Source: Syncephalis plumigaleata
Lineage: Eukaryota; Zoopagomycota; Zoopagomycetes; Zoopagales; Piptocephalidaceae
Assembly (NCBI GenBank): GCA_025201365.1
Contig: JAIXMF010000001.1
Span: 744,001 to 808,000, forward strand
Direction of reading: 5' to 3'
DNA length: 64,000 nt
Below the pieces are notes generated by a model. That model made no database searches and was not told where the DNA came from. It saw only the letters and a list, made by a program, of their open reading frames with translations. A program made the translations under genes and the position numbers. This document shows, in pieces, positions 25,469 through 35,888 of this stretch (its first letter is position 1; each line of letters begins with the position of its first letter).

Positions 25469-26229
25469 ATAAGTAATCAACAGACGATATATTCATCCAT
25501 CAATAAAGCATTATCATTATTATTACCACTATCATTATTATTACCACTATCATTATAGTTCTAGTGTAAATAAAAATATGTATGGTAACATCGCAATACT
25601 CAAACTAACACTCTTATACCGATTATGGATATAATCAACGTGTGAACTAGTTCAAGATATATGCGCTGACAACCAATGCTCATGTATATATTGCCACATC
25701 ACATGTGTGATAACGTCCGATACTGATGATTACACATAATCCTATATATCGATCAACCGTGTACGCATTGCAACATTCACAACAAACGGGTGCAGCAGTC
25801 GCAATGAAGGACGCGCGCGCCATTTGTAGTAATACTACCACGCATACCAGTAATCGTATATAATCTTATGACATCAATTATCATTCATTATCACACACAA
25901 CGAAGGACAACACACACACTATAACGAGCCTAATTTAGCATAGGGTACTTCAACAAATCGTCCACGAAGTAAGAACGACGTTGTACACACAAACTATGCC
26001 ATAGAGATCGGGTTCATTACAACAGCAACAGCAACCAGTATACATGCATATCACTTACCTTTTACGTATATACTAGACCGGGTGCCCACCTCTCTAATAC
26101 AGCAATTGTTACTGGTGTAACTAGTGCCTAGTTAGTTTACGCATTGATAACCCACCATCAACATATCCTCTACCATTAAAGATTAGGTAAGCATAATAGT
26201 ATCAGAGATGACAATATGTTGCAACACAA
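25469..26229. other. Intergenic; start of the rearranged block
   Basis: About 760 bp with a short tandem repeat near 25513-25558 (ATTATTACCACTATC twice). No gene seen. The boundary with the LINE fragment to the right is not sharp. Confidence 0.5.
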
Positions 26230-27009
26230 AAACATAGAAAAATCGCTCAAATGATGTACATGGCCACGGCAAGACGCATGGTTCATGTAATACCAGATTC
26301 GACCGACCAATGCCGTGTCTGCAGGGCGGCTACCGAGACTTTACGACACTACTTCTACGAGTGTCCGCGAGTGAAGGAGTACTGGACACTGGTAGGCCGG
26401 TTCATGGATAGCATCATGCAGGAATCACCATCTACTCCAACCAGAATGGAAGCCCCAGTGGTTTTCAACGGGTTTCTGAGGTGGAAGAAGGTAGTTCCGA
26501 ATACTGTCTGTCTCTATGCGTTGGCAGTCTGGCAAATCTATCGAGCACACACGGAAGCGAGGTGGGACGACAAGATTGTCAGTGCCTTCACAATATTCAC
26601 CCGTTGGCAAAGCGAGATCACAAGGCGGATTCGAGCCGATCTTTATCATGCCAAAACTACTAATACTATGAACAAGTTCGAACAGTGCTGGACCTCGCCT
26701 CCATGCCAGTGGTTTACATATGATCCTGGTGGAGCTGTAGCCAGATTCGGTAGAATATTATTTAATAGTAATCTAACGACATTCGGCCAACAGCCGCCTA
26801 CCATCAGCCCGACATAGAACCACGCGAACTTCTTCACAGCTATTAACCGTGTACTGCAGCATATAAGTTAGTCCCTTTTCTGCTATACACATTTCACTCC
26901 GTGGGCATTAGCTATGTGCTACTAATTTTTTATTACAAATCTGGTTTAATGCTTTGATATAATAAAGAAGGCGTATAGCCAAATGTTCTAACAAGAAAAA
27001 AAAAAAAAA
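26230..27009 (+). mobile_element. 5'-truncated LINE retrotransposon, 3' end with poly(A)
   Basis: Carries the C-terminal end of a LINE reverse-transcriptase protein (frame through 26251-26817). Seen: a zf-RVT zinc motif CX2CX8HX4C (CRVC...ETLRHYFYECP), followed by W-rich sequence (EYWTLVGRF, RWQSEITRRIRADL). About 180 bp of 3' UTR, an AATAAA-type signal near 26961, and a poly(A) run of about 14 bases at 26996-27009 complete the 3' end. The 5' end and all catalytic RT motifs are absent, as expected for a 5'-truncated insert. I could not find a clear target-site duplication. The poly(A) ends 28 bp from the stop codon of the acyltransferase gene on the other strand, so the LINE sits in or just past that gene's 3' UTR. 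Confidence 0.8.
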
Positions 27010-27037
27010 CATTTCATAAAGAAAATAACAATGTTTA

Positions 27038-28717
27038 TTACTCGGCTTTCTCGTTCGCTTTCTCTGCTAGTATCTTGCGAGAATCTGCAAGCATTGCGTC
27101 AAAGGCTGCTTGAACACCGTTGACTAGTGTGTGCGCTTGTTTAGGGTATGCCGTGGTCTCGCGAGTTAAAGCATTGAAGCGAACCGTATTATTATATGAA
27201 GTGATGGTCATTGAAGCGCAACCCACGGGGAAAATAGGAGGATAGGAGACATAGCCAAGGCAGCGATGTCTTTTCTCGCCATTACCGAGGTAAAGTTCCT
27301 TGGTGGGACCTGGGATGTTGGTTATAACACCGTGGATTTGTCTTGTAGCATTCTGGAAGCTATAATGTAATAAAAATACACACATTTGATATAGTTAGCT
27401 ATTAATATTGCTAATTATAACGGCTACTTACAAGTAAAGTGGGTAGAAGCCTGGTGCAATACAAGTGAATGCGTCAATTACTGATTTCATGAAAGACGCG
27501 TATCTCGACAACTTCACATGGTTCATCGCCTTCTTAGCGCGATAAATTGCCTTTGACGTGGTGATATCTGGTGATTTCAATACTGAAAGTCGCATGAATT
27601 CAATACTAGCATGGTTCATGAAACGAGTATCATCGGGCGCGCGAAGTCCTTTAGGAATTATAATGTTTACTAGTTTATCCCGCTTATGAACTCGTCCAGG
27701 ATATTCGGCAGTGTCTTTTTCTATATTGTCCAAGTAAGCGGTAAAGGAACGTTCCAGACAGGCAACTAAAACATCGTTGAGAGTGGCACCTGGATGTGCC
27801 GTACGAATGACTTTTACGTCATCCATACTCATGGGATTGGTCCAGGCAACGTCCAGCTCTGATGTTTCCGGTCCTTTGTACTGGAAACTCTTACGACGAT
27901 AGAATACCAAGTGGAAGATGGTGGTAAGCGTGTACCACATACCAAGAATAAAATAGAGGAATCGCGTACCCAACGAGAACGATGGCATCTTGAAGTTGGG
28001 CTCGGGTAACTTCTCGTTTGGATCGAGTGGCTTCATCAATGAGCTTACGGTACGAACGAAGCCTTGGCCATCGGTCAAACAATGATCGGCACCGAAACCA
28101 AGCATAGATCGATTGCCGGTCAAGCCACGTATCAATATAGCACGCCATAATGGTCGGCTCTCATCTAGCGATCCGTAAAAGAAGTTGGCAATCTCATTCT
28201 CGATCATTTCACGCTCGCGCATTTCCTTCTCTTCTTCGGGAAGTCCCTCCAATGAACTAGTGTCCAATTCTCGTATGGTTAATTGGTCCTTGGCCGTCCA
28301 TGGTCGTGTGACCTCCTTAGTTTCCCCGGTCTCTTCGTCGACCACTGTCTCCGTAATCGTGTCCATATCGACCCATTTGCCATACTTCCAGAATGAGCCA
28401 CGGGTGGCACGTCGACGGAATTTGACATCAGTCATGCTGAGTTCGGTGGTGATCTCCACCGCAGTCTCAGGAGTGACGTCGCCTTCGATCCACATGAACG
28501 AGCAAATGACAAAGTAGTTTCCCGGCGTGGTCAATCGATAATAATAGTTATCGTAGGAGGTCATTGACACCGTCTCAATCTTCTTGGGTGCCGCTCGCAT
28601 TTCATCCGCTGACTCGATCTTGACACTCACAGAGGCAGTCTCCATGACCAACTCCTCTGTAGAGTCCGAAGGGTTTTCCTCGTGCTTTGCAGACACATCG
28701 ATCGAGTTTTTCTTCAT
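27038..28717 (-). CDS. WS/DGAT-type O-acyltransferase, copy 1
   Basis: Member of the wax ester synthase / diacylglycerol acyltransferase family; expected to move an acyl group from acyl-CoA to an alcohol or diacylglycerol at a membrane. Two exons (27432-28717 and 27038-27359), 535 residues. The active-site motif HxxxDG is intact (GADHCLTDGQGF, H about residue 212). One membrane helix follows (LYFILGMWYTLTTIFHLVF), and the C-terminal WS/DGAT part has HPGATLNDVLVACLERS and a TNIPGPTKELYL motif. It pairs with the inverted copy at 60664-62343. Near-identical stretches (first ~540 nt; the intron and exon edges) alternate with diverged ones (ANFFYGSLDES versus TTYIRTPLHDD; the last ~190 nt). Both frames are intact with no net indel. 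Substrate cannot be read from sequence. Confidence 0.88.
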
Positions 28718-29482
28718 TGTAAATTAATTAGAACTGGTAATAAGTAATAAGGATAAAAATAAAATAGAGCACTGAAATGTATATACGAAATAGTAGGCAA
28801 CAATTTCGAGCAATAAATACGGTATAGGAGTTATTTCTCGGGTATGTATCCAATGAAACAGGTAGTGTATAATATATATAGGTAACGTGATAAAGAGTGA
28901 TGGAGGGAAAGAAAGAATACTATAACACGGGATACAAATGATCAATAGAACTACCATTATACATGTGTACCTTATAGTACACGCAATATCCCATGTTAAA
29001 AATATGATGGGGCCGTCAACGATGCTCAGCGAGAAGTTACACAATAGACTGCTTGCATAAACGAGTTTTGCCAACACTACCTCAAATCCAGTCGGGACAC
29101 GGGCTTGTCTTCCAGTTACAGCGTAACATGGGTCTACGGTTTGGGACATGGCATTTGCAGGAATGTCATCGCTCGAGCGACAGACTTGTAAGATTATGTG
29201 GCTGTAAATTACATGGGTGATAGCGAAGCCAGCTAATGATCATCAGCGGGATAGCATTCATGGCCACATACTCAGTTCTACCATGGCTGTCCGTTCTATG
29301 CATATCGTGCATTAGGATGATGATAGCACGCTCGGCCATCCGTATCGGCAAGTATGAAGGACACGTTGAGTTTGCGTGCAATTTGATTGGTTTAGCAAAA
29401 TGCCACTAAGTCGTAAACCAATTGTTGTAAGAATTAATTCAGGTTGCTCGACCTTTTTCTATCATTGACAGCTCGGCATGCT
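28718..29482. other. Upstream region of acyltransferase copy 1 (diverged from copy 2)
   Basis: 765 bp corresponding in position to 59905-60663 upstream of copy 2 (759 bp). The 70 bases next to the ATG align loosely (shared CGTATATACATT, ATTAC and TAATTAAT blocks), but farther out I see no match. So the promoters are likely homologous yet diverged, unlike the tracts on both sides. A hydrophobic open frame at 28724-29149 (minus) starts at a non-ATG codon and is not supported. Confidence 0.55.
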
Positions 29483-30352
29483 ACAAATTAATTTGGTTAT
29501 CGTCATGTGTAACCTTTATGAACATACTTACTCGATCAATGTGGCAGGTGTACGCTGGATTATTCAATAGTACACAAGGCACCACCTAGTCATGTGTGGT
29601 AGTGGTAGACTTGTCATAGGATTATAGCGAATGTCACCGGTCAATGATGCAACCACTGGAAGTGACCATTCTACAGTGTGCGTTGCTTGAGAGACGATAC
29701 GCCGCCAATTGTCAATGCCAGTCATCATTTCCTCCATTCGTACATTTCTTTGTCTATTTCACATTGTCCATGATGGATACATTGCTTTCATTTTCGGTTG
29801 CAATATATCGTGCTGAATAAACATGGAGAGTGCATCATTATCGTTATTACTACATATGCCATGAAATGATGTTTTGTCAGCCCATGTGGATTGGAATGTG
29901 CAGCGACAAACTGTATTGGTACAACACCAACAATCACATCATTCCTGTTTCGCATACTGTCATCGCTACTGTCATATTCTGACCGGTAAAGCAGTGACCA
30001 GCACAATACATCAATGCTCTAAGCAGCACTGGTCTTGCATTCCATGCAGTTGCTTGTTTTGTAACGACACATGGCCTGATGCCGCTGAGACTGTTGTCGC
30101 GATTGATGCATTCGTTTGCCATCAAGTATGGCCCTCATTAGAATGGTGTCATTTCTTTTTGACATGTCATAGTCATCCATTATCTAGCACATTATTCCTA
30201 TGCGCCTAATCTGATCGGATATTGCTATAGCATTCCATGATACAATGAAGCCACCATTTACGCTTGCATCATCCTCCCTCTATTGTAGTATCATTCATAA
30301 CAAAAATATTTACTCTATTGGTGCCTTGTTAGTTAGAGCGTAGGTAAAAGCT
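29483..30352. repeat. 870-bp inverted duplicate tract, copy 1
   Basis: Matches 59035-59904 in reverse complement over its full length with no indel (coordinates of matched bases always sum to 89387) and roughly 98-99% identity by eye. It lies about 765 bp upstream of the acyltransferase in both places. Open frames inside it are present on both strands but do not look like proteins (Cys/His-rich, no start context, no family). It has no terminal inverted repeats or poly(A), so it does not look like a transposon on its own. Confidence 0.8.
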
Positions 30353-30588
30353 TGATAGTTGCAGCAATTTCGGATGATATGATTAGATTAAATGTTTATT
30401 AGGCATTGATCGAGATACTAGCAAGTAATAGATTAAATTTGTAATTAGCAGAGTTATTCTTCTTTTCATTTTTAGTAGTAATAACCATTCATAACACATA
30501 GATTAGATGATGTTGCAGTCAACATAATTATGTAGCAAGTTTTTATTGCTTTATATATGCAAAGAATGTAGCAATAATATGAGTCCAT
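30353..30588. other. Unique link between the outer and inner inverted repeats
   Basis: 236 bp of AT-rich DNA separating the 870-bp tract from the left palindrome arm. Nothing recognised. Confidence 0.5.
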
Positions 30589-32663
30589 TTGCATATGGAA
30601 GTAATCATTCTGGTCTTTGCTACTACAAGATAATAAATGTAACTATAATTAAGCAGTCGACTACACTTGGTTGAAGGAGACAAAGTTGCGTAGATGATCT
30701 GATATAGACTAGGTTGGTGGTAAGCATAATTAATAGGCAATAACTGTCTCAGTTTATTCAATGCCGAAAAGCACAAATGCATCGTTTCCAGGGGTGTTCT
30801 AGAAGCACTAATGGCAAGCAGTCTTGACGCCAACTAATAGCTATTGCTTGTTGTACGTTGTAGCTTCGTGTGCTGTAGTATTCCAACCGACGGTGGTCAT
30901 CCCGCCTAAGGGTGCTTTTCTTTCATCCCGGTCGTCATTCCTAGGCCAGCGAATGCCCATAGTTGACAATAATACGTAGACACATACAAGATGAAGAATA
31001 TTGAGTATAACTTCCTCAACGTTAATATAATTTTTGGTAGTCGTCTTTAGTATAGGTTGCAGCATCAGTGGTATCAAGCATGCAAAGAAACCTATTAACG
31101 AGAAATATACAAGCTAGCATGATGGGTTAGACCTAATATCGAGTATGATGGTTTCACGTACCTGTATAAATTTGGAAAAGCCTTCTGGATGCCGCCTTAG
31201 TCTATAAGCATTAACACCAAACCATATGGCTATTCAGGTAGGCTACGATTAATACCATGCATATTTGATTTTACTATGTACTTACAAAATCCACCAAAGA
31301 TGATGCCATTCATTATTGGTATTGCTAATCCGCTGATGATTAAATAAACACTATCAGTCACATTGTTATCTGCATAGATTCTGTCTGTAACTATTGTATA
31401 TGCAGTTCTGATAATATTTCCTATAACGTCGATTATCATGAGGGTACGAAGAAATACAATCGATTTTCTCGAAAATAGATTTCTGCCGATGGATGACCTA
31501 TGAGCGTGTCGGTGTCAATAGTACTAATAATCAGATGATCGCTTACATACCAATGCCATATGATCATATCGAATGAGATCTTTCCCAAGAAATTGTATAC
31601 GTACGATGTCCTGTTCATTATGATGGGATTGGTCGAGTAGGCAAAGTATACTAGCAATGCTGATAGCCAAGTCAGTAATAGTAAGACAAATAGGCATCAA
31701 CTTACTTATGCAATAGGCATAGGATACAATGAATGATGCTGACAGCAGGTTAAAGTTGAACTTCCTCATCACAATTAGCGCGATAGTACGTGCCGATGTG
31801 TACAATAATGCCACCAGTATCTGTACTCGCACCATTAGCATTTGTATACGAATCATTATTGATACATACCAATGCAAACAGTGTCCATTTATAGGCCAAT
31901 CTTTTAGTGGTGAAGATGAAATCGTTCCATGGATTGGAATCTAGCAAGATAATGGTCAGTCAATATATAGCTACTACCTATAGTATTTACCGTGTGTTGC
32001 AGTGAAGTTGTATATTTCATATTTGCCTATGTAGATTGGCTTGCTTTCATACATATTTCTTTCGATTCCGGCCATTGTGATAGGAGTTGATAATATATAT
32101 TGCATGAAAGGGCTATCGGCCGGGAATTTTACATAACTCCCTAATGGATTTGGATTGTATGGCGGTGTGTGGAAATCTAGTACAATAAGTTTGATTCGAG
32201 GCAGTCCAAGCGTATGCCATTGGTGAATCCAATTGTTCATAGCATTATTGACCTATAATCGGTCAGTATAAGAAATTGTAATGGAGTTTACTTACCCGGC
32301 GCTTATTGCAAAGCCTAGCATTGTTGATACTAGCAAATAGTGCAAAATCTGGGTATTCCAATGCTTTCTTGACTACACTTTGCAAATCCGGATCAGAAGC
32401 ATTAGCTGGTGGTGGCTTACAAAAATTGTCCATTGTAAACGTATTATTTAATGCTATGCCTCTATAGTTATAAGGCTGTTCTGGATGAAATGGAATATCG
32501 GTGGAATTGTATACCAATTCCGTACCATTGTTGCCAATGATAGCGAGTCTTGCCTCCGCAACCATCCATTGCTGTAATAGTAGGAGTAATAGAATAAATG
32601 CCAACTGATATTGCGAAGAGAACATATTGAAAGTGAACGGAATATAATGAGTTGCTGTTTCAT
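30589..32663. repeat. Left arm of 2.1-kb palindrome
   Basis: Reverse complement of 33567-35641, with matched coordinates summing to 66230 throughout (start codons 32625/33605 and stops 30841/35389 agree), so there are no net indels. Only single mismatches were noticed near the outer end. Homology stops abruptly at both ends. The arm contains a whole gene plus about 250 bp beyond its stop, and only about 38 bp before its ATG. Confidence 0.92.
30841..32625 (-). CDS. Seven-helix membrane protein, palindrome left copy
   Basis: Mirror copy of the gene at 33605-35389, with the same eight-exon structure; every peptide segment I compared is identical. Signal peptide MFSSQYQLAFILLLLLLQQ, an N-glycosylation-rich external domain (NNGTELVYNST, NNTFT, NASDP), then about seven helices and a charged tail (RNDDRDERKAPLGG). 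About 479 residues. Function not recognised; same family as the gene at 2152-4349 by intron phases. Homology between arms ends about 38 bp upstream of the ATG, so the two copies have different promoters, this one reading from the spacer side at 32664 onward. Confidence 0.8.
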
Positions 32664-33566
32664 TTAATGGCACACACTTTAACTTTTCAGTGTTGATAAC
32701 AAGCCTTTTTCATTCACGCCGTGATGGATGCAGCGCCTTTTTCGCGACTTTGCAGTTGGATATTCCTACATTATACAGACAGGAAACCAATAAGGAATGC
32801 CAAATGCACCAATCAACGTTTTGAACGCATCAGTCGAGTTATTTTACTACCCATTTCCTAGTAGGACAAGTGTTTACGTGTAACGTATATGGTCATCCAC
32901 ATTCGAGCTATGCGCTGTAGTGATATGCTATAGAAAAGTTTGCTCTAAAAAAGCGTATAAGCGTAAACGCGACAATGACACTATCGTCATACATCCAATT
33001 ATTACAGAGAATGCAACAGGATCTCCGACATATCAGCACGTGAGTGTATTCAATAGTGAATTAGGGATGAGCGGCGTTAACCGGCTTGAATGAATGGCCT
33101 TGTCAAAATGCTATTGTCATCCATGTATCAAGGCAATCATGTTGATTTGTTGCAATTGCCGAATTTTAGTCACGATAACTTTTTACCTACCATCTACGAA
33201 TGCATCTCCCTTTGTGAGGGGTCTACTATCATCACGATGTTACACTGCATGCCCCACTAGTGAACAGCAGATGCATACTATACTCTACACTTTTTTTAAC
33301 CATCCGCCAAATCTATGTTATGAATATAAGTTGGCAAATCCAACTAAACGCCGATAGATAGGTTGACATTACCAGTGCCATGTCTATACAATAAATACCA
33401 TCATGTTCTTATATATGTTTCAGTTTAATGTAGCACAAGAAAGGCGAAATGGAGATGGCTCAAAATAACGGAATGCGTAGTCCAAGTGGAAAACCAGTTA
33501 TCAATGGACAAAATACCGCAACTCATATTGCGATATATATATATTTCCATGATTGTATGTCGTCAA
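32664..33566. other. Palindrome spacer, 903 bp
   Basis: Unique sequence between the arms and therefore the divergent promoter region for both seven-helix genes. The open frame at 33094-33357 starts at a non-ATG codon and has no recognisable content. No terminal repeats or element found. Confidence 0.6.
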
Positions 33567-35641
33567 ATTGAACAGCAACTCATTATATTCCGTTCACTTT
33601 CAATATGTTCTCTTCGCAATATCAGTTGGCATTTATTCTATTACTCCTACTATTACAGCAATGGATGGTTGCGGAGGCAAGACTCGCTATCATTGGCAAC
33701 AATGGTACGGAATTGGTATACAATTCCACCGATATTCCATTTCATCCAGAACAGCCTTATAACTATAGAGGCATAGCATTAAATAATACGTTTACAATGG
33801 ACAATTTTTGTAAGCCACCACCAGCTAATGCTTCTGATCCGGATTTGCAAAGTGTAGTCAAGAAAGCATTGGAATACCCAGATTTTGCACTATTTGCTAG
33901 TATCAACAATGCTAGGCTTTGCAATAAGCGCCGGGTAAGTAAACTCCATTACAATTTCTTATACTGACCGATTATAGGTCAATAATGCTATGAACAATTG
34001 GATTCACCAATGGCATACGCTTGGACTGCCTCGAATCAAACTTATTGTACTAGATTTCCACACACCGCCATACAATCCAAATCCATTAGGGAGTTATGTA
34101 AAATTCCCGGCCGATAGCCCTTTCATGCAATATATATTATCAACTCCTATCACAATGGCCGGAATCGAAAGAAATATGTATGAAAGCAAGCCAATCTACA
34201 TAGGCAAATATGAAATATACAACTTCACTGCAACACACGGTAAATACTATAGGTAGTAGCTATATATTGACTGACCATTATCTTGCTAGATTCCAATCCA
34301 TGGAACGATTTCATCTTCACCACTAAAAGATTGGCCTATAAATGGACACTGTTTGCATTGGTATGTATCAATAATGATTCGTATACAAATGCTAATGGTG
34401 CGAGTACAGATACTGGTGGCATTATTGTACACATCGGCACGTACTATCGCGCTAATTGTGATGAGGAAGTTCAACTTTAACCTGCTGTCAGCATCATTCA
34501 TTGTATCCTATGCCTATTGCATAAGTAAGTTGATGCCTATTTGTCTTACTATTACTGACTTGGCTATCAGCATTGCTAGTATACTTTGCCTACTCGACCA
34601 ATCCCATCATAATGAACAGGACATCGTACGTATACAATTTCTTGGGAAAGATCTCATTCGATATGATCATATGGCATTGGTATGTAAGCGATCATCTGAT
34701 TATTAGTACTATTGACACCGACACGCTCATAGGTCATCCATCGGCAGAAATCTATTTTCGAGAAAATCGATTGTATTTCTTCGTACCCTCATGATAATCG
34801 ACGTTATAGGAAATATTATCAGAACTGCATATACAATAGTTACAGACAGAATCTATGCAGATAACAATGTGACTGATAGTGTTTATTTAATCATCAGCGG
34901 ATTAGCAATACCAATAATGAATGGCATCATCTTTGGTGGATTTTGTAAGTACATAGTAAAATCAAATATGCATGGTATTAATCGTAGCCTACCTGAATAG
35001 CCATATGGTTTGGTGTTAATGCTTATAGACTAAGGCGGCATCCAGAAGGCTTTTCCAAATTTATACAGGTACGTGAAACCATCATACTCGATATTAGGTC
35101 TAACCCATCATGCTAGCTTGTATATTTCTCGTTAATAGGTTTCTTTGCATGCTTGATACCACTGATGCTGCAACCTATACTAAAGACGACTACCAAAAAT
35201 TATATTAACGTTGAGGAAGTTATACTCAATATTCTTCATCTTGTATGTGTCTACGTATTATTGTCAACTATGGGCATTCGCTGGCCTAGGAATGACGACC
35301 GGGATGAAAGAAAAGCACCCTTAGGCGGGATGACCACCGTCGGTTGGAATACTACAGCACACGAAGCTACAACGTACAACAAGCAATAGCTATTAGTTGG
35401 CGTCAAGACTGCTTGCCATTAGTGCTTCTAGAACACCCCTGGAAACGATGCATTTGTGCTTTTCGGCATTGAATAAACTGAGACAGTTATTGCCTATTAA
35501 TTATGCTTACCACCAACCTAGTCTATATCAGATCATCTACGCAACTTTGTCTCCTTCAACCAAGTGTAGTCGACTGCTTAATTATAGTTACATTTATTAT
35601 CTTGTAGTAGCAAAGACCAGAATGATTACTCCCATATGCAA
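33567..35641. repeat. Right arm of 2.1-kb palindrome
   Basis: Inverted partner of 30589-32663; symmetry centre near 33115. The near-identity in introns as well as exons shows a recent duplication or continuing gene conversion rather than selection on the protein alone. Confidence 0.92.
33605..35389 (+). CDS. Seven-helix membrane protein, palindrome right copy
   Basis: Eight exons: 33605-33934, 33978-34239, 34290-34360, 34410-34524, 34571-34679, 34733-34944, 35001-35068, 35117-35389; 1440 nt, 479 residues, all in frame. Signal peptide, then an external domain of about 200 residues with several N-x-S/T sites. Helices follow: RLAYKWTLFALILVALLY, SASFIVSYAYCITLLVYFAY, FDMIIWHW, VYLIISGLAIPIMNGIIF, LVYFSLIGFFACLIPLML, ILNILHLVCVYVLLS. 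The tail is hydrophilic. The exon 8 acceptor is chosen at 35116 because it keeps frame and completes a helix; the later AG does not. Intron phases 0,1,0,1,2,1,0 match the gene at 2152-4349. Receptor-like layout, but no ligand or G-protein motif is recognised. Confidence 0.82.
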
Positions 35642-35888
35642 ACTCAACTGCATTTGTATATTTATATTGCTAATTGGTATCAATTACGCGTAACTAAACA
35701 TGAAATTATAAGCAATTGTATAGCATCAGTGGATATAGTCTGTTGGCATCACATGTAAACATGGCTTTAACTAATTACCATGAAAATACGCGTAATAAAT
35801 CGTTGATTTCATCGGGTCACTCGTTAAAAACTTTTCAATCAATTTTCACTTCGTTTACGACTCTCCACTCTTGTAATATGTAAACACG

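Noticed and set aside
28724-29149. Hydrophobic 141-residue minus-strand frame upstream of acyltransferase copy 1
   Set aside because: Starts at a non-ATG codon in AT-rich promoter DNA and has no counterpart upstream of copy 2. Hydrophobicity is what AT-rich random frames give.
29874-30209. 111-residue Cys/His-rich frame, mirrored at 59178-59513
   Set aside because: It lies in the 870-bp duplicated tract and the opposite strand is equally open. No start context, no family and no intron signals; the conservation covers the whole tract and not this frame.
33094-33357. 87-residue frame in the palindrome spacer
   Set aside because: No ATG start, no recognisable domain and no similarity seen to the neighbouring family.
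35131-35139. AG at 35138 as acceptor of the last exon in the palindrome gene
   Set aside because: It shifts the frame; the upstream AG at 35116 keeps frame and completes a membrane helix.
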